A stretch of 64,000 nucleotides of DNA, taken from positions 21,808-85,807 of the forward strand of contig JADCGQ010000010.1 of NCBI GenBank assembly GCA_020248945.1, read 5' to 3'. Below, one piece after another: positions 38,416 to 48,032 of this stretch; the stretch's first letter is position 1; every line of letters starts with the position of its first letter. The DNA is from Rubrivivax sp. (lineage in GTDB: Bacteria > Pseudomonadota > Gammaproteobacteria > Burkholderiales > Burkholderiaceae_C). Made by a program: the position numbers and the translations under genes. Below the pieces are notes generated by a model that worked only from the letters and a program-made list of their open reading frames with translations, did no database searches and was not told where the DNA came from.

Positions 38416-39428
38416 GCGTCGAATCCGTTCGGGTTGTTCGATTGCCAGCGCCAGGCATCGCTGCACATGGTCGCCAGATCCCGCGTCGCGCGCCATCCCA
38501 GCAGCTGCTGCGCCCGCGACGGATCGGCCCAGCAGGCGGCCACGTCGCCGGGGCGGCGGGGCCGGATCTCGTAGGGTATCGCTCGCCCGCTGGCGGCGGC
38601 GAAGGCGGCCACCACCTCCAGCACGCTGTAGCCGCGGCCCGTGCCCAGGTTGACGGTGAACGAGCCCGGCTGATCGAGCAGGCGTTGCATCGCCGCGACG
38701 TGCCCCTCGGCCAGGTCGACGACGTGGATGTAGTCGCGCACGCCGGTGCCGTCGGGTGTGTCGTAGTCCTTGCCCCAGACCGAGAGCTTGTCGCGCCGGC
38801 CCACGGCCACCTGGCTGACGTAGGGCATCAGGTTGTTGGGCGTGCCGCGCGGGTCTTCGCCGATGCGGCCGCTGGGGTGGGCGCCGACCGGGTTGAAGTA
38901 GCGCAGCAGCGCCGTCTGCCAGCCGGCATCGGCCGCGCCGAGGTCGGCCAGGATCTGCTCGCCCATCAGCTTGGTGCGGCCATAGGGGTTGGTGGCGTCG
39001 ATGCGGGCCGACTCATCCAGTGGCAGTCGCTCCGGCTGCCCGTAGACCGTGGCGCTGGAGCTGAAGACGAATCGCCCGATGCGCCGCGCCTGCAGGGCCT
39101 CGCACACCGTGACGAGGCCGCCGATGTTGTTGCGGTAGTAGGCCAGCGGCATCGCCGCCGATTCACCCACCGCCTTGAGCGCCGCGAAGTGCACGGTGGC
39201 GTCGATGCGGTGGCGGTCGAGCACGGCCGCCATCGCGGCGGCATCGCCGACGTCGGCCCGCTCGAACACCGGCGTGCGGCCGCCGAGCTCGGCCAGCCGC
39301 TGCAGCACGACGGGCGAGCTGTTGCGGAAGTCGTCGACACCGACGACATCGAAGCCGGCCTGCCACAGCGCCAGCCAGGTGTGCGAGGCGATGTAGCCGG
39401 TGGCGCCGGTGAGCAGGATGGTGGCCAT
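38412..39428 (-). CDS. galE: UDP-glucose 4-epimerase
   Basis: This 338-residue NAD-dependent SDR interconverts UDP-glucose and UDP-galactose. Motifs are ILLTGATGYIASHTWLALWQAGFDVVGVDDF, VHFAALKAVGESAAMPLAYYRNN, VFSSSATVYGQP and NPYGRTKLMGEQIL (YxxxK). The NAD loop reads GATGYIAS, where many homologs have GGxGYIGS. It is the third gene of the reverse block after epsB and epsL. Confidence 0.93.
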   Translation of the reverse strand: MATILLTGATGYIASHTWLALWQAGFDVVGVDDFRNSSPVVLQRLAELGGRTPVFERADVGDAAAMAAVLDRHRIDATVHFAALKAVGESAAMPLAYYRNNIGGLVTVCEALQARRIGRFVFSSSATVYGQPERLPLDESARIDATNPYGRTKLMGEQILADLGAADAGWQTALLRYFNPVGAHPSGRIGEDPRGTPNNLMPYVSQVAVGRRDKLSVWGKDYDTPDGTGVRDYIHVVDLAEGHVAAMQRLLDQPGSFTVNLGTGRGYSVLEVVAAFAAASGRAIPYEIRPRRPGDVAACWADPSRAQQLLGWRATRDLATMCSDAWRWQSNNPNGFDA

Positions 39429-39460
39429 GGGGTCCTCGCGGTTGTGGGCGCTGCGGGTGT

Positions 39461-40756
39461 TCAGCGCATCGTCGCCTGGGCGTAGCAGCCCAGGCTCGTG
39501 CCCTTGAGTCCCGAGGTCACGTTGCCGCTGGAGCGGCGGGTCTCGTGGCGAAGGTCGCAGCCCAGCAGCGACCAGCGGTAGGGCGCCCAACGGGCGCCCA
39601 GCGTCATGATGGTGGTCTCGTCGGTGCCGACCGCCTCGCCGCGAAGCACGCCGTCGAACACCGTGCGTGTGCGGCTGGCCACGTCGCGACGGGTGAGCTG
39701 CACGCTGCTGGAGACGGCCGTCTTGGCCGTCGCTGCCCAGTCCAGCTGCGCCCGCAGTGTGTCGATGGTGCGCAGGTCGGACTGCACCGCCGGTGCATCG
39801 ACGAGGAAGAACCCCAGCGCCACGCGCACGAAGGTCGGATAGTTGTCCTGCCCCTTCTCGCGCGCCAGCCGCGTGCTCAGCGAGAGCTTGCCGGTGGCGC
39901 GCCAGTTCCAGCCCAGCGAGCCGCTGATGCTGTCGAAATCGCGGTCGCCGCCGCGCAGGTACTGCGTCTGGCCGGTGCCGATGCGGGCGTCGAGCAGGCT
40001 CGAGCCGCTGGCCTGCCAGCGTGCGCCGAGGTCGACACCACGCTGCGTGAATGCGTCGTCTTCGAAGCTGCCCGCCACCCGGCGGAAGGTGGGGAAGCGC
40101 CCGCGCACCTCGCGCACCGCGAGTGTCGTTTCCAGCGCGGCTCCGGGTCGCCAGGCCACGCCGACGGCGGCGTTGTCCTGGTCGAGGTTCTGCGCCTGCA
40201 CCGAGGCCACGTCGATGGAGTTGCGCACCCGCCGATGGCCGGCCGACAGCTCCAGGCTCCAGGCCGTCACGAGGCCGACGCTGACGCTGGCGTTGAAGCC
40301 CTCGCTGGTTTCGAAATTGCGCTGCGCCAAGAGGCCGATGACGTCGGCATTGAAGGTGGACAACGCCCGCGATCGCCCGATGCCCACTTGCCCCGAGATG
40401 CGGTTCACGGTCGACCAGTCCAGGCTGGCGCTGCCGCTGTAGCTCTGGTTGTTGTAGCGGTCGTTGCGGGCGAAACGGTTGTCGCGCAGCGCCAGGCTGG
40501 CCTGCACGCGCTGCCGTCCGAAGGGCTGATCGAGCCCGGCGGTCAGCGACGTGCTGGTGACGGTGTCGCTGCGGCTCTGGCCGGGCAGGGCGGTCTGGGT
40601 CTCGCCCAGCCGCAGCAGGTTGTCGTCGTGGGTCAGCGACAGCGCGCCGCCCACGTACCAGGGGCTCACCTGGGCGGCTGCCGGGCCGACGACGGCCAGC
40701 CCGACGGCCGACAGACGGGCCAGCTTCAGTGCTCGCGCCAGGAACTCAGTACGCAT
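39461..40756 (-). CDS. epsL: Exosortase-B-associated outer-membrane protein EpsL
   Basis: The 431-residue exported protein has a signal peptide (LSAVGLAVVGPAAAQ) and then alternating polar and hydrophobic strands typical of an outer-membrane beta-barrel (SPWYVGGALSLTHDDNLLRL, GSASLDWSTVNRISGQVGIG). It ends GTSLGCYAQATMR. EpsL is specific to exosortase-B exopolysaccharide loci and is proposed to carry the polymer through the outer membrane. Its ATG lies inside the last codons of epsB, an 11-base overlap, so both are translated from one message. Confidence 0.88.
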   Translation of the reverse strand: MRTEFLARALKLARLSAVGLAVVGPAAAQVSPWYVGGALSLTHDDNLLRLGETQTALPGQSRSDTVTSTSLTAGLDQPFGRQRVQASLALRDNRFARNDRYNNQSYSGSASLDWSTVNRISGQVGIGRSRALSTFNADVIGLLAQRNFETSEGFNASVSVGLVTAWSLELSAGHRRVRNSIDVASVQAQNLDQDNAAVGVAWRPGAALETTLAVREVRGRFPTFRRVAGSFEDDAFTQRGVDLGARWQASGSSLLDARIGTGQTQYLRGGDRDFDSISGSLGWNWRATGKLSLSTRLAREKGQDNYPTFVRVALGFFLVDAPAVQSDLRTIDTLRAQLDWAATAKTAVSSSVQLTRRDVASRTRTVFDGVLRGEAVGTDETTIMTLGARWAPYRWSLLGCDLRHETRRSSGNVTSGLKGTSLGCYAQATMR

Positions 40757-42140
40757 GGCGGTCGATTAACACCAGCTTCACGGTGCGCGCGATGATCTGC
40801 AGATCCAGGCCCAGCGTCCAGTTGCGCAGGTACTCGAGGTCGTACTCCACCCGCGCCTGCATCTTCTCGATCGTGTCCGTCTCGCCGCGGTGGCCATGGA
40901 TCTGCGCCCAGCCGGTGATGCCGGGCTTGACCTTGTGGCGCACCATGTAGGCCTTGATGAGCTGCCGGTACTGCTCGTTGTGCGCCACGGCGTGCGGGCG
41001 CGGGCCGACGATGCTCATGTGGCCCTGCAGCACGTTGAAGAACTGCGGCAGTTCGTCCAGCGAGGTGCGGCGCAGGAAGGCGCCGAAAGGCGTGATGCGC
41101 GGGTCGCCCTTCGTCGCCTGCGGCACCACGGCGCCGTCGTCCTGCGTGCGCATGCTGCGGAACTTCCAGACCACGATCTCGGTGCCGTCCAGACCGTTGC
41201 GGCGCTGGCGGAAGAGCGCCGGCCCCGGGCTCGTGAGCCGCACGCCGATGGCAATGGCCATCAGCAACGGCGAGATCAGCACCAGGATCAGCGACGCCAG
41301 CACGACGTCCTCGATGCGCTTGACGAGCCGGTTGGTGCCGGTGAACGGCGTCTCGCACAGGCCGACCACCGGCACGCCGTTCATGTCCTGCAGGCGGCCC
41401 TGGATGATGCTGATGCCGAACACGTCGGGCACGAAGAACACGCTGGCGGTGGTGCCCTGCACCTGCTCGAGCAGCTCGACGATGCGCGGCTGGCTTCCGA
41501 GCGGCAGCGTGATGTAGACCTCGTGCACGCCGTGCTCCCGCACGTACTCGGCCACCTGGCGCAGGCTGCCGAGTCGCATCAGCATCGCGTCGGGGTCGAC
41601 GCGCTGGTCGGCGCGGTCGTCGAAGTAGCCCAGGAACGACAGCCCGATGTCGCCGCGCGCCCGGAAGGCGTTCGCCACCTTCACGCCCAGCGCGCCGGCG
41701 CCCACCACCACCGCGGTGCGGCGGTTCTCGGGCTGCGCCGCCAGCCGGCGCAGCAGCGCGCGGCCGCTGAAGTAGGTCAGCCACAGCAGTGCGGGCGTGA
41801 CCACCGCCCACCAGAACACGATGTCCGGCTCGAACAGGTTCAGGCTGCGCGTGGCATAGCCGCACAGCAGCAGAATGGCCAGCAGCGCCAGCCAGGAGGT
41901 GCCGATGTCGACGGCGGCGTTCAGCGGCCGGTCCCAGAAGCGGTTGCGCCCCGGGAAGGTGAGCGCAAAGACCAGCAGGCACAGCGTCAGGTCCGAGCGC
42001 CCGATGGGCTCGTCGAAGGCATGCGAGACGGCCAGGAACACCAGCACCGTCAGTGACGGCTCCAGGAAGGCCGCCACCAGCGACGTCACCGACTGCGGTG
42101 CGCTGTAGAAGGTCCTCTTGTAGCCTCGTTCTTCGAACAT
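40746..42140 (-). CDS. epsB: Undecaprenyl-phosphate sugar phosphotransferase EpsB (priming enzyme)
   Basis: A 464-residue polyprenyl-phosphate hexose-1-phosphate transferase (WcaJ/PglC type). The N-terminal half has four or five membrane helices and a CoA-binding-like domain (AVVVGAGALGVKVANAF). The C-terminal catalytic domain shows RIEDVVLASLILVLISPLL, WKFRSMRTQDDGAV, RRTSLDELPQFFNVLQGHMSIVGPRP and HKVKPGITGWAQIHGHRGET. It starts repeat-unit assembly by loading the first sugar phosphate. ATG at 42140 was chosen as the start of the conserved N-terminus (FEERGYKRTFY); the much longer open frame upstream overlaps ubiJ-ubiB on the other strand and is spurious. It heads the reverse eps block. Confidence 0.93.
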   Translation of the reverse strand: MFEERGYKRTFYSAPQSVTSLVAAFLEPSLTVLVFLAVSHAFDEPIGRSDLTLCLLVFALTFPGRNRFWDRPLNAAVDIGTSWLALLAILLLCGYATRSLNLFEPDIVFWWAVVTPALLWLTYFSGRALLRRLAAQPENRRTAVVVGAGALGVKVANAFRARGDIGLSFLGYFDDRADQRVDPDAMLMRLGSLRQVAEYVREHGVHEVYITLPLGSQPRIVELLEQVQGTTASVFFVPDVFGISIIQGRLQDMNGVPVVGLCETPFTGTNRLVKRIEDVVLASLILVLISPLLMAIAIGVRLTSPGPALFRQRRNGLDGTEIVVWKFRSMRTQDDGAVVPQATKGDPRITPFGAFLRRTSLDELPQFFNVLQGHMSIVGPRPHAVAHNEQYRQLIKAYMVRHKVKPGITGWAQIHGHRGETDTIEKMQARVEYDLEYLRNWTLGLDLQIIARTVKLVLIDRHAY

Positions 42141-42299
42141 CGTTGGGGCGGCCGGCACGGCGGCGGATGAACATGAACCCGGGTCCGCGGGACGGTGTGT
42201 CGGCAAAGCCGCGGATTCTGGCCCATCTCCGTGGCAATCCCGGGGCCGCGCCCCCGGCGTGAATGCGGGGGACAGGCCGTCGCGCAGGGGTCTGCTGCC

Positions 42300-42305
42300 T
42301 ACAAT
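42300..42305 (+). promoter_or_regulatory. Candidate -10 element of ubiJ, possible leaderless start
   Basis: TACAAT ends 6 bases before the ubiJ ATG, which puts a normal transcription start on or next to the A of ATG. No ribosome site is visible between. The -35 region is not recognisable. Confidence 0.4.
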
Positions 42306-42311
42306 TGGGCA

Positions 42312-42857
42312 ATGTTGCACAGTCTCCAGGCCATGCTGGCACCGGCACTCGCCGAGCGCCTCACGTTGCTGCTCAACCACGTGCTGGCCTCCGAGGCCGT
42401 GGCCACCGAGCGCCTGTTGCCGCACCGCGGCGCCACGCTGCAGCTGACGCTCGAGCGTTGGCCCTCGCTGCTGCCGCCGCCACCGGTGCTGTCGTGGCGC
42501 ATCACGCCGGCCGGCCTGCTGCAGTGGAACGGCATCGACGGCCTGGCGCCGGCCGAAGGCACGGCGCCGCGGCTGGCGGTCAGCATCGACGCCTCCAACC
42601 CCGCCTTGCTGGTGGCGCAGGCCCTGGCGGGTGAGCCGCCGGCGGTGCGCATCGATGGCGATGCCGCCCTGGCCGGCGACGTGAACTGGCTGCTGCAGAA
42701 CCTGCGCTGGGACGTGGCCGCCGAGCTCGAGCGCCTGTTCGGGCCCCAGGTGGCCGGCGTGCTGCACCCGCTGGGCCGCACGCTCGGACAGGGGCTGCGC
42801 AGCGCCTTGCAAGGGCTGGCCTCGATCGGCGAAAGCCTGCGCGCGCGCCGTGGCTGA
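42312..42857 (+). CDS. ubiJ: Ubiquinone biosynthesis accessory factor UbiJ (SCP2 domain)
   Basis: The 181-residue protein has an SCP2-type lipid-binding domain: NHVLASEAVATERLLPHRGATLQLTLERW, then WRITPAGLLQW, PAVRIDGDAALAGDVNWLLQNLRWDVAAELERLFGP and a C-terminal helix. It directly precedes ubiB, the usual order ubiJ-ubiB. It helps the Ubi complex handle the hydrophobic quinone head-group intermediates. Overall similarity to E. coli UbiJ is moderate by eye; the ubiB neighbour supports the call. Confidence 0.8.
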   Translation: MLHSLQAMLAPALAERLTLLLNHVLASEAVATERLLPHRGATLQLTLERWPSLLPPPPVLSWRITPAGLLQWNGIDGLAPAEGTAPRLAVSIDASNPALLVAQALAGEPPAVRIDGDAALAGDVNWLLQNLRWDVAAELERLFGPQVAGVLHPLGRTLGQGLRSALQGLASIGESLRARRG

Positions 42858-42890
42858 ACGCCGCCGGCGCCGCCCGCCGGGGTGCGGCCG

Positions 42891-44441
42891 ATGAAGCACC
42901 TGCTGCGGCTGGCGTTCATCGTCGTTACCGTGCTGCGTTTCGGCCTCGACGAGGTCGCGCTCAGCGTCTTCCCGCAGCCCTGGGTGCGCCTGCTCGTGCG
43001 CCTGGCCACGCTGGGCCGCAAGCTCGACCGCCCGCGCGGCGAGCGCCTGCGCCAGGGCCTGGAGCGCCTCGGGCCCATCTTCGTGAAGTTCGGGCAGGTG
43101 CTGTCGACGCGCCGAGACCTGATCCCGCTGGACGTGGCCGACGAGCTGGCGCGCCTGCAGGACCGCGTGCCGCCGTTCCCGGCCACGCAGTCGCGTGCGC
43201 TGGTCGAGAAGGCCTTCGGGCGGCCCATCGACGCCGTGTTCGCGCGCTTCGACGCCGAGCCGGTGGCCAGTGCCTCCATCGCACAGGTGCACTTCGCCGA
43301 GCTGAAAGACGGCCGCGAGGTGGCCGTGAAGGTGCTGCGCCCGGGCATGCGCGACGTCATCGAGCAGGACCTGGCCCTGCTGCACACCATCGCCGCCTGG
43401 GTGGAGCGCCTGTCGGCCGACGGCCGCCGCCTGAAGCCGCGCGAGGTGGTGGCCGAGTTCGACGGCTACCTGCACGACGAGCTCGACCTCGTGCGCGAGG
43501 CCGCCAACGGCACGCACCTGCGGCGCAACATGGACGGCCTCGGTCTCGTGCTGATCCCCGAGATGGTGTGGGAGCTGTGCACCGAGAGCGTCATCGTGAT
43601 GCAGCGCATGCGCGGCGTGCCGATCGGCCAGACCGAGCGGCTGCGCGAAGCCGGCGTCGACTTCAAGAAGCTCTCGCGCGACGGCGTCACGATCTTCTTC
43701 ACCCAGGTGTTCCGCGACGGCTTCTTCCACGCCGACATGCACCCGGGCAACATCATGGTGAGCCTGGAGCCGGCCACCTTCGGGCGCTACATCGCGCTCG
43801 ACTTCGGCATCATCGGCACGCTCACCGAGACCGACAAGGAATACCTCGCCTACAACTTCATCGCGTTCTTCCGGCGCGATTACAAGAGAGTCGCCGAGCT
43901 CCACATCGAAAGCGGCTGGGTGCCGCCCGGCACGCGCGTCGGCGATCTCGAAGGCGCCATCCGCGCCGTCTGCGAGCCGCAGTTCGACCGGCCGCTGAAG
44001 GACATCTCGCTCGGCCAGGTCTTGCTGCGCCTCTTCCAGACCTCGCGCCGCTTCAACGTCGAGATCCAGCCGCAGCTGGTGCTGCTGCAGAAGACGCTGC
44101 TCAACATCGAGGGCCTGGGCCGCCAGCTCGACCCCGACCTCGACCTCTGGACCACGGCCAAGCCGTTTCTGGAGCGCTGGATGAACGAGCAGGTCGGCTG
44201 GCGCGGCCTGCTCGGCCGGCTCGAGCGCGAGGCGCCGCGCTACGCGCAGCTGCTGCCGGCGTTGCCGCGGCTGCTGCACGACACCCTGCGCGAGCGGTCG
44301 CAGCCCCGTTCCGACCCGATGCTGGCCGAGCTGGTGGCCGAGCAGCGCCACATCCGGCGGCTGTTGCAGGCCGTGGTGTGGGGCGCGGGTGCGGTGTTGC
44401 TGGCCGTGCTCACCGCGCTGGCGGTGGTGCTGGCAGGCTGA
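42891..44441 (+). CDS. ubiB: Ubiquinone biosynthesis kinase-like protein UbiB
   Basis: The 516-residue ABC1/ADCK-family atypical kinase starts at ATG 42891. The KxGQ signature is [13 protein letters not shown], the Ala-rich loop is [27 protein letters not shown], and [15 protein letters not shown] carries the catalytic-loop residues. A C-terminal hydrophobic hairpin ([23 protein letters not shown]) anchors it in the membrane. It assists ubiquinone synthesis, with ubiJ upstream. The reverse long open frame is a shadow. Confidence 0.93.
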   Translation: MKHLLRLAFIVVTVLRFGLDEVALSVFPQPWVRLLVRLATLGRKLDRPRGERLRQGLERLGPIFVKFGQVLSTRRDLIPLDVADELARLQDRVPPFPATQSRALVEKAFGRPIDAVFARFDAEPVASASIAQVHFAELKDGREVAVKVLRPGMRDVIEQDLALLHTIAAWVERLSADGRRLKPREVVAEFDGYLHDELDLVREAANGTHLRRNMDGLGLVLIPEMVWELCTESVIVMQRMRGVPIGQTERLREAGVDFKKLSRDGVTIFFTQVFRDGFFHADMHPGNIMVSLEPATFGRYIALDFGIIGTLTETDKEYLAYNFIAFFRRDYKRVAELHIESGWVPPGTRVGDLEGAIRAVCEPQFDRPLKDISLGQVLLRLFQTSRRFNVEIQPQLVLLQKTLLNIEGLGRQLDPDLDLWTTAKPFLERWMNEQVGWRGLLGRLEREAPRYAQLLPALPRLLHDTLRERSQPRSDPMLAELVAEQRHIRRLLQAVVWGAGAVLLAVLTALAVVLAG

Positions 44442-44506
44442 GGGCGGGCTGAGGGCGGCGGCACGCCGGGGTCACTGAGCCCAGGACAAACCCGGAGCGC
44501 TGCCCG

Positions 44507-44512
44507 TATCAT
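44507..44512 (+). promoter_or_regulatory. Candidate -10 element upstream of the FmdB gene
   Basis: TATCAT lies about 50 bases upstream of the ATG at 44561. An imperfect -35 (AGGACA, 44483-44488) sits 18 bases before it. Confidence 0.35.
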
Positions 44513-44560
44513 CGCGGGTTCGGCCGCTTCAGACGGCGACTACTCCCTCCGGGGCGCACC

Positions 44561-44917
44561 ATGCCCATCTACGCCTACCGCTGCTCAGCCTGCGGCCACG
44601 CGAAAGACGTGCTGCAGAAGATGAGCGATCCCGTGCTCACCACCTGCCCGGCTTGTGGCGCCGAGACCTTCTCCAAGCAGGTCACGGCCGCCGGCTTCCA
44701 GCTCAAGGGCTCGGGCTGGTACGTGACCGACTTCCGCGGCGGCAACACCGGCGGCAAGGCTGCCGAAGCTGCGGCCGACAAGCCGGCCAGCGATGCCAGC
44801 GCCAGCGACGGCAAGCCGGCCGACAAACCGGCTGCCGACAAGCCCGCGGCCGACAAGCCCGCCGCCGCAGCGCCGGCCGCGGCCTCGCCGCCGCCGCCGC
44901 CCGCCCCCAGCACCTGA
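44561..44917 (+). CDS. FmdB-family zinc-ribbon protein with Lys/Ala/Pro-rich tail
   Basis: A 118-residue protein whose first 50 residues are the FmdB ribbon: YAYRCSACGHAKDVLQKMSD and TTCPACGAETFSKQVTAAGFQLKGSGWY, with two CxxC pairs that bind zinc. The second half repeats ADKPAADKPA units and ends PPPPPAPST, a low-complexity tail probably disordered. FmdB proteins are small putative regulators of unknown mechanism, common before DUF502 and aspS in betaproteobacteria. Confidence 0.88.
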   Translation: MPIYAYRCSACGHAKDVLQKMSDPVLTTCPACGAETFSKQVTAAGFQLKGSGWYVTDFRGGNTGGKAAEAAADKPASDASASDGKPADKPAADKPAADKPAAAAPAAASPPPPPAPST

Positions 44918-44933
44918 CCGACCGGCCTGCATC

Positions 44934-45581
44934 TTGAAGAAGTACATCGTCGCCGGCCTGCTCGTGTGGATGCCGCTGGCCATCACGATCGCCGTGCTGA
45001 GCTGGCTGCTCGGCGCGGTCGACGGGGTGTTCGCGTGGTTCCTGTCGGCCAGCCAGGCGGTGCTGCCGCAGAGCGCGCACGCCGGCATCGAGCGGCTGCG
45101 CCATGTGCCCGGCCTGAGCGTCATCGTGCTGGCGGCGCTGCTGATCCTGACGGGCGCCTTCGCCGCCAACATCTTCGGCCAGTGGTGGTTGCGGCAATGG
45201 GACCGCGTGCTGGGCAAGATCCCGATCGTCAAGAGCATCTACAACTCGGTCAAGCAGGTCTCGGACACGCTGTTCTCGAGCTCCGGCAACGCCTTCCGCG
45301 AGGCGGTGCTGGTGCAGTACCCGCGCCAGGGCTCGTGGACCATCGCCTTCGTCACCGGCAGGCCCGGCGGCGAGGTCGCGGCCCATTTGCCGGCCGACAT
45401 GCTGAGCGTGTACGTGCCGACGACGCCCAACCCGACCTCGGGCTTCTTCCTGATGATCCCGCGCGCCGATGTCATCGAGCTCAAGATGAGCGTCGACCAG
45501 GCGCTGAAGTACGTCATTTCGATGGGCGTGGTCGTGCCGCCGCCGCCGGCGGCGCCGCGCCCTGTGGTGGCCCGAAATTGA
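44934..45581 (+). CDS. DUF502 membrane protein
   Basis: This 215-residue protein has two N-terminal membrane helices (KKYIVAGLLVWMPLAITIAVLSWLLG and VIVLAALLILTGAFAANIFGQWWL). IPIVKSIYNSVKQVSDTLFSSSGNAFREAVLVQYPRQGSWTIAFVTG and VPTTPNPTSGFFLMIPRADVIELKMSVDQALKYVISMGVV follow, the full DUF502 pattern. The only in-frame start before LKKYIVAG is the TTG at 44934, which is therefore chosen. It is co-transcribed with FmdB; function is unknown. Confidence 0.88.
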   Translation: MKKYIVAGLLVWMPLAITIAVLSWLLGAVDGVFAWFLSASQAVLPQSAHAGIERLRHVPGLSVIVLAALLILTGAFAANIFGQWWLRQWDRVLGKIPIVKSIYNSVKQVSDTLFSSSGNAFREAVLVQYPRQGSWTIAFVTGRPGGEVAAHLPADMLSVYVPTTPNPTSGFFLMIPRADVIELKMSVDQALKYVISMGVVVPPPPAAPRPVVARN

Positions 45582-45738
45582 CCGGGCGGGCCGGCCCGGC
45601 AACCGGCCCGTCCTGACGCCTGGCGCCCCGTGCGCCAGCCGCATGCAGAGCCTTCAACGCCTGTCGAGGCGGCGCCGTCCCCGGTGATGGCGCGGCCGCG
45701 CGACGAACCAAGACAAGTCTCCAGCTGGAACCGACCAC

Positions 45739-47526
45739 ATGCGAACCACCTACTGCGGCCTCGTCAGCGAAACGCTGCTGGGCCAGACCGTCACCCTCAT
45801 GGGCTGGGCCCACCGCCGCCGCGACCACGGCGGCGTGATCTTCATCGACCTGCGCGACCGCGAAGGCCTCGTGCAGGTCGTCTGCGACCCCGACCGCCCC
45901 GAGATGTTCCGTACCGCCGAGGGCGTGCGCAACGAGTTCTGCCTGCAGCTCACCGGCGTCGTGCGCGCACGGCCGGCTGGCACCGAGAACAGCACGCTCA
46001 CCAGCGGCAAGATCGAGGTGCTGGCGCACACGCTGGAAGTGCTCAACCCCAGCGTCACGCCGCCGTTCCCGCTGGACGATGACAACCTCAGCGAGACGGT
46101 GCGCCTGACGCACCGCGTGCTCGATCTGCGCCGCCCGCAGATGCAGCGCAACCTCCGCCTGCGCTACAAGGTGGCGATCGAGGTGCGCAAGTTCCTCGAC
46201 GAGCAGGGCTTTATCGACATCGAGACGCCGATGCTCACGAAGAGCACGCCCGAAGGTGCGCGCGACTACCTCGTTCCGAGCCGCGTGCACGACGGCCAGT
46301 TCTTCGCCTTGCCGCAGAGCCCGCAGCTCTTCAAGCAGCTGCTGATGGTGGCCGGCTTCGACCGCTACTACCAGATCACCAAGTGCTTCCGCGACGAGGA
46401 CCTGCGCGCCGACCGCCAGCCCGAGTTCACGCAGATCGACATCGAGACCAGCTTCCTCACGGAGCACGAGATCCGCGCCATCACCGAGGCCATGATCCGC
46501 ACCGTGTTCCGCAAGACGCTGGGCATGGAGCTGCCGGTGTACGCCGAGCTGACGTACGCCGAGGCGATGTTCAAGTACGGCTCCGACAAGCCCGATCTGC
46601 GCGTGAAGCTGCAGTTCACCGAGCTGACCGAGGTGATGAAGGACGTCGACTTCAAGGTGTTCAGTGGCCCGGCCACCACGCCGGGCGGGCGCGTCGTGGC
46701 GCTCAAGGTGCCGGGCGGCAGCGAGATGAGCCGCGGCGAGATCGATGCCTACACCGAGTTCGTCAAGATCTACGGCGCCAAGGGCCTGGCCTGGATCAAG
46801 GTGAACGACGCCGGCAAGGGCCGCGACGGCCTGCAGAGCCCGATCGTGAAGAACCTGCACGACGCGGCCATCGCGGAAATCATCGCCCGCACCGGCTGCA
46901 AGAACGGCGACCTCATCTTCTTCGGTGCCGACAAGGCCAAGGTCGTCAACGACGCCATCGGCGCGCTGCGCCTGAAGGTGGGCCACAGCGAGTTCGGCCG
47001 CCAGCACGGCCTGTTCGAAGAGGGCTGGAAGCCGCTGTGGGTGGTGGACTTCCCGATGTTCGAGTACGACGACGACGGCAAGCGCTGGAACGCCGTGCAT
47101 CACCCCTTCACGGCCCCGAAAGACGGCCACGAGGTGCTGATGAAGACCGACCCCGGCGCCTGCATCGCCAAGGCCTACGACATGGTGCTCAATGGCTGGG
47201 AGATCGGCGGCGGCTCGGTGCGCATTCACCGCGCCGACGTGCAGGCCACGGTCTTCGAGGCGCTGAACATCACGCCCGAGGAGCAGAAGGTGAAGTTCGG
47301 CTTCCTGCTCGATGCGCTGCAGTACGGCGCGCCGCCGCACGGTGGCCTGGCCTTCGGCCTGGACCGCATCGCGACGCTGATGACGGGTGCGGAGAGCATC
47401 CGCGACGTCATCGCCTTCCCGAAGACGCAGCGCGCGCAGTGCCTGCTGACGGGCGCGCCCAGCCTGGTCGACGAGGCGCAGCTGCGCGAGTTGCACATCC
47501 GGCTGCGCAACCCGAAGGCAGCCTGA
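45739..47526 (+). CDS. aspS: Aspartyl-tRNA synthetase
   Basis: The 595-residue class II synthetase starts with the OB-fold anticodon domain ([43 protein letters not shown]). Motif 2 is [21 protein letters not shown]. The GAD insert spans about 285-415, and the end has [41 protein letters not shown] (motif 3). It charges tRNA-Asp, probably also tRNA-Asn in this clade if an amidotransferase is present. Length matches bacterial-type AspRS. Confidence 0.97.
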   Translation: MRTTYCGLVSETLLGQTVTLMGWAHRRRDHGGVIFIDLRDREGLVQVVCDPDRPEMFRTAEGVRNEFCLQLTGVVRARPAGTENSTLTSGKIEVLAHTLEVLNPSVTPPFPLDDDNLSETVRLTHRVLDLRRPQMQRNLRLRYKVAIEVRKFLDEQGFIDIETPMLTKSTPEGARDYLVPSRVHDGQFFALPQSPQLFKQLLMVAGFDRYYQITKCFRDEDLRADRQPEFTQIDIETSFLTEHEIRAITEAMIRTVFRKTLGMELPVYAELTYAEAMFKYGSDKPDLRVKLQFTELTEVMKDVDFKVFSGPATTPGGRVVALKVPGGSEMSRGEIDAYTEFVKIYGAKGLAWIKVNDAGKGRDGLQSPIVKNLHDAAIAEIIARTGCKNGDLIFFGADKAKVVNDAIGALRLKVGHSEFGRQHGLFEEGWKPLWVVDFPMFEYDDDGKRWNAVHHPFTAPKDGHEVLMKTDPGACIAKAYDMVLNGWEIGGGSVRIHRADVQATVFEALNITPEEQKVKFGFLLDALQYGAPPHGGLAFGLDRIATLMTGAESIRDVIAFPKTQRAQCLLTGAPSLVDEAQLRELHIRLRNPKAA

Positions 47527-47552
47527 GCCGCGGCGGCCGAGGGGCCCGGGTC

Positions 47553-48014
47553 GTGACGGTGGCACGGCCGTTCAAGATCCCGCGTTCGGTGCTGGTGGTG
47601 ATCCACACCCCGGCACTGGACGTGCTGTTGATCGAGCGCGCCGACCGCCCAGGCTTCTGGCAAAGCGTCACTGGCTCGCTCGACGCGTTGGACGAACCGC
47701 CTGCAGCCGCCGCGAGCCGCGAAGCCGAAGAAGAAACCGGCCTCGGCCCGGCCCAGGGCGGTGTGCTCACTGACTGGCAGCACCAGCTCGACTACGAGAT
47801 CTTTCCGCAGTGGCGCCACCGCTACGCCCCGGGCGTGACGAGCAACACCGAGCACTGGTTCGGCCTCGAGTTGCCGGCGCCCTGCGTGCCGGTGCTGGCG
47901 CCACGCGAACACGTGGCCTATGCGTGGTTGCCCTGGCAAGAGGCCGCGGAGCGCTGCTTTTCGCCCAGCAACGCCGAGGCCATCCGCACGCTGCCGCTTC
48001 GGTTTGCGCGCTGA
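47553..48014 (+). CDS. nudB: Dihydroneopterin triphosphate pyrophosphatase-like Nudix protein NudB
   Basis: A 153-residue Nudix hydrolase from GTG 47553 (GAGGGG about 9 bases upstream). It starts FKIPRSVLVVIHTPALDVLLIERADRPGFWQSVTGSLDALDEP, and the Nudix box continues AAASREAEEETGL, with one extra residue between Gly and Glu as usual for betaproteobacterial NudB. It makes dihydroneopterin monophosphate for folate synthesis. It directly follows aspS, the normal order. Confidence 0.9.
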   Translation: MTVARPFKIPRSVLVVIHTPALDVLLIERADRPGFWQSVTGSLDALDEPPAAAASREAEEETGLGPAQGGVLTDWQHQLDYEIFPQWRHRYAPGVTSNTEHWFGLELPAPCVPVLAPREHVAYAWLPWQEAAERCFSPSNAEAIRTLPLRFAR

Positions 48015-48032
48015 GGGCGCGATGATCACGCG

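Noticed and set aside
42141..44351. Upstream extension of the epsB frame over ubiJ-ubiB
   Set aside because: The conserved EpsB sequence begins at 42140, and ubiJ and ubiB are clear on the opposite strand.
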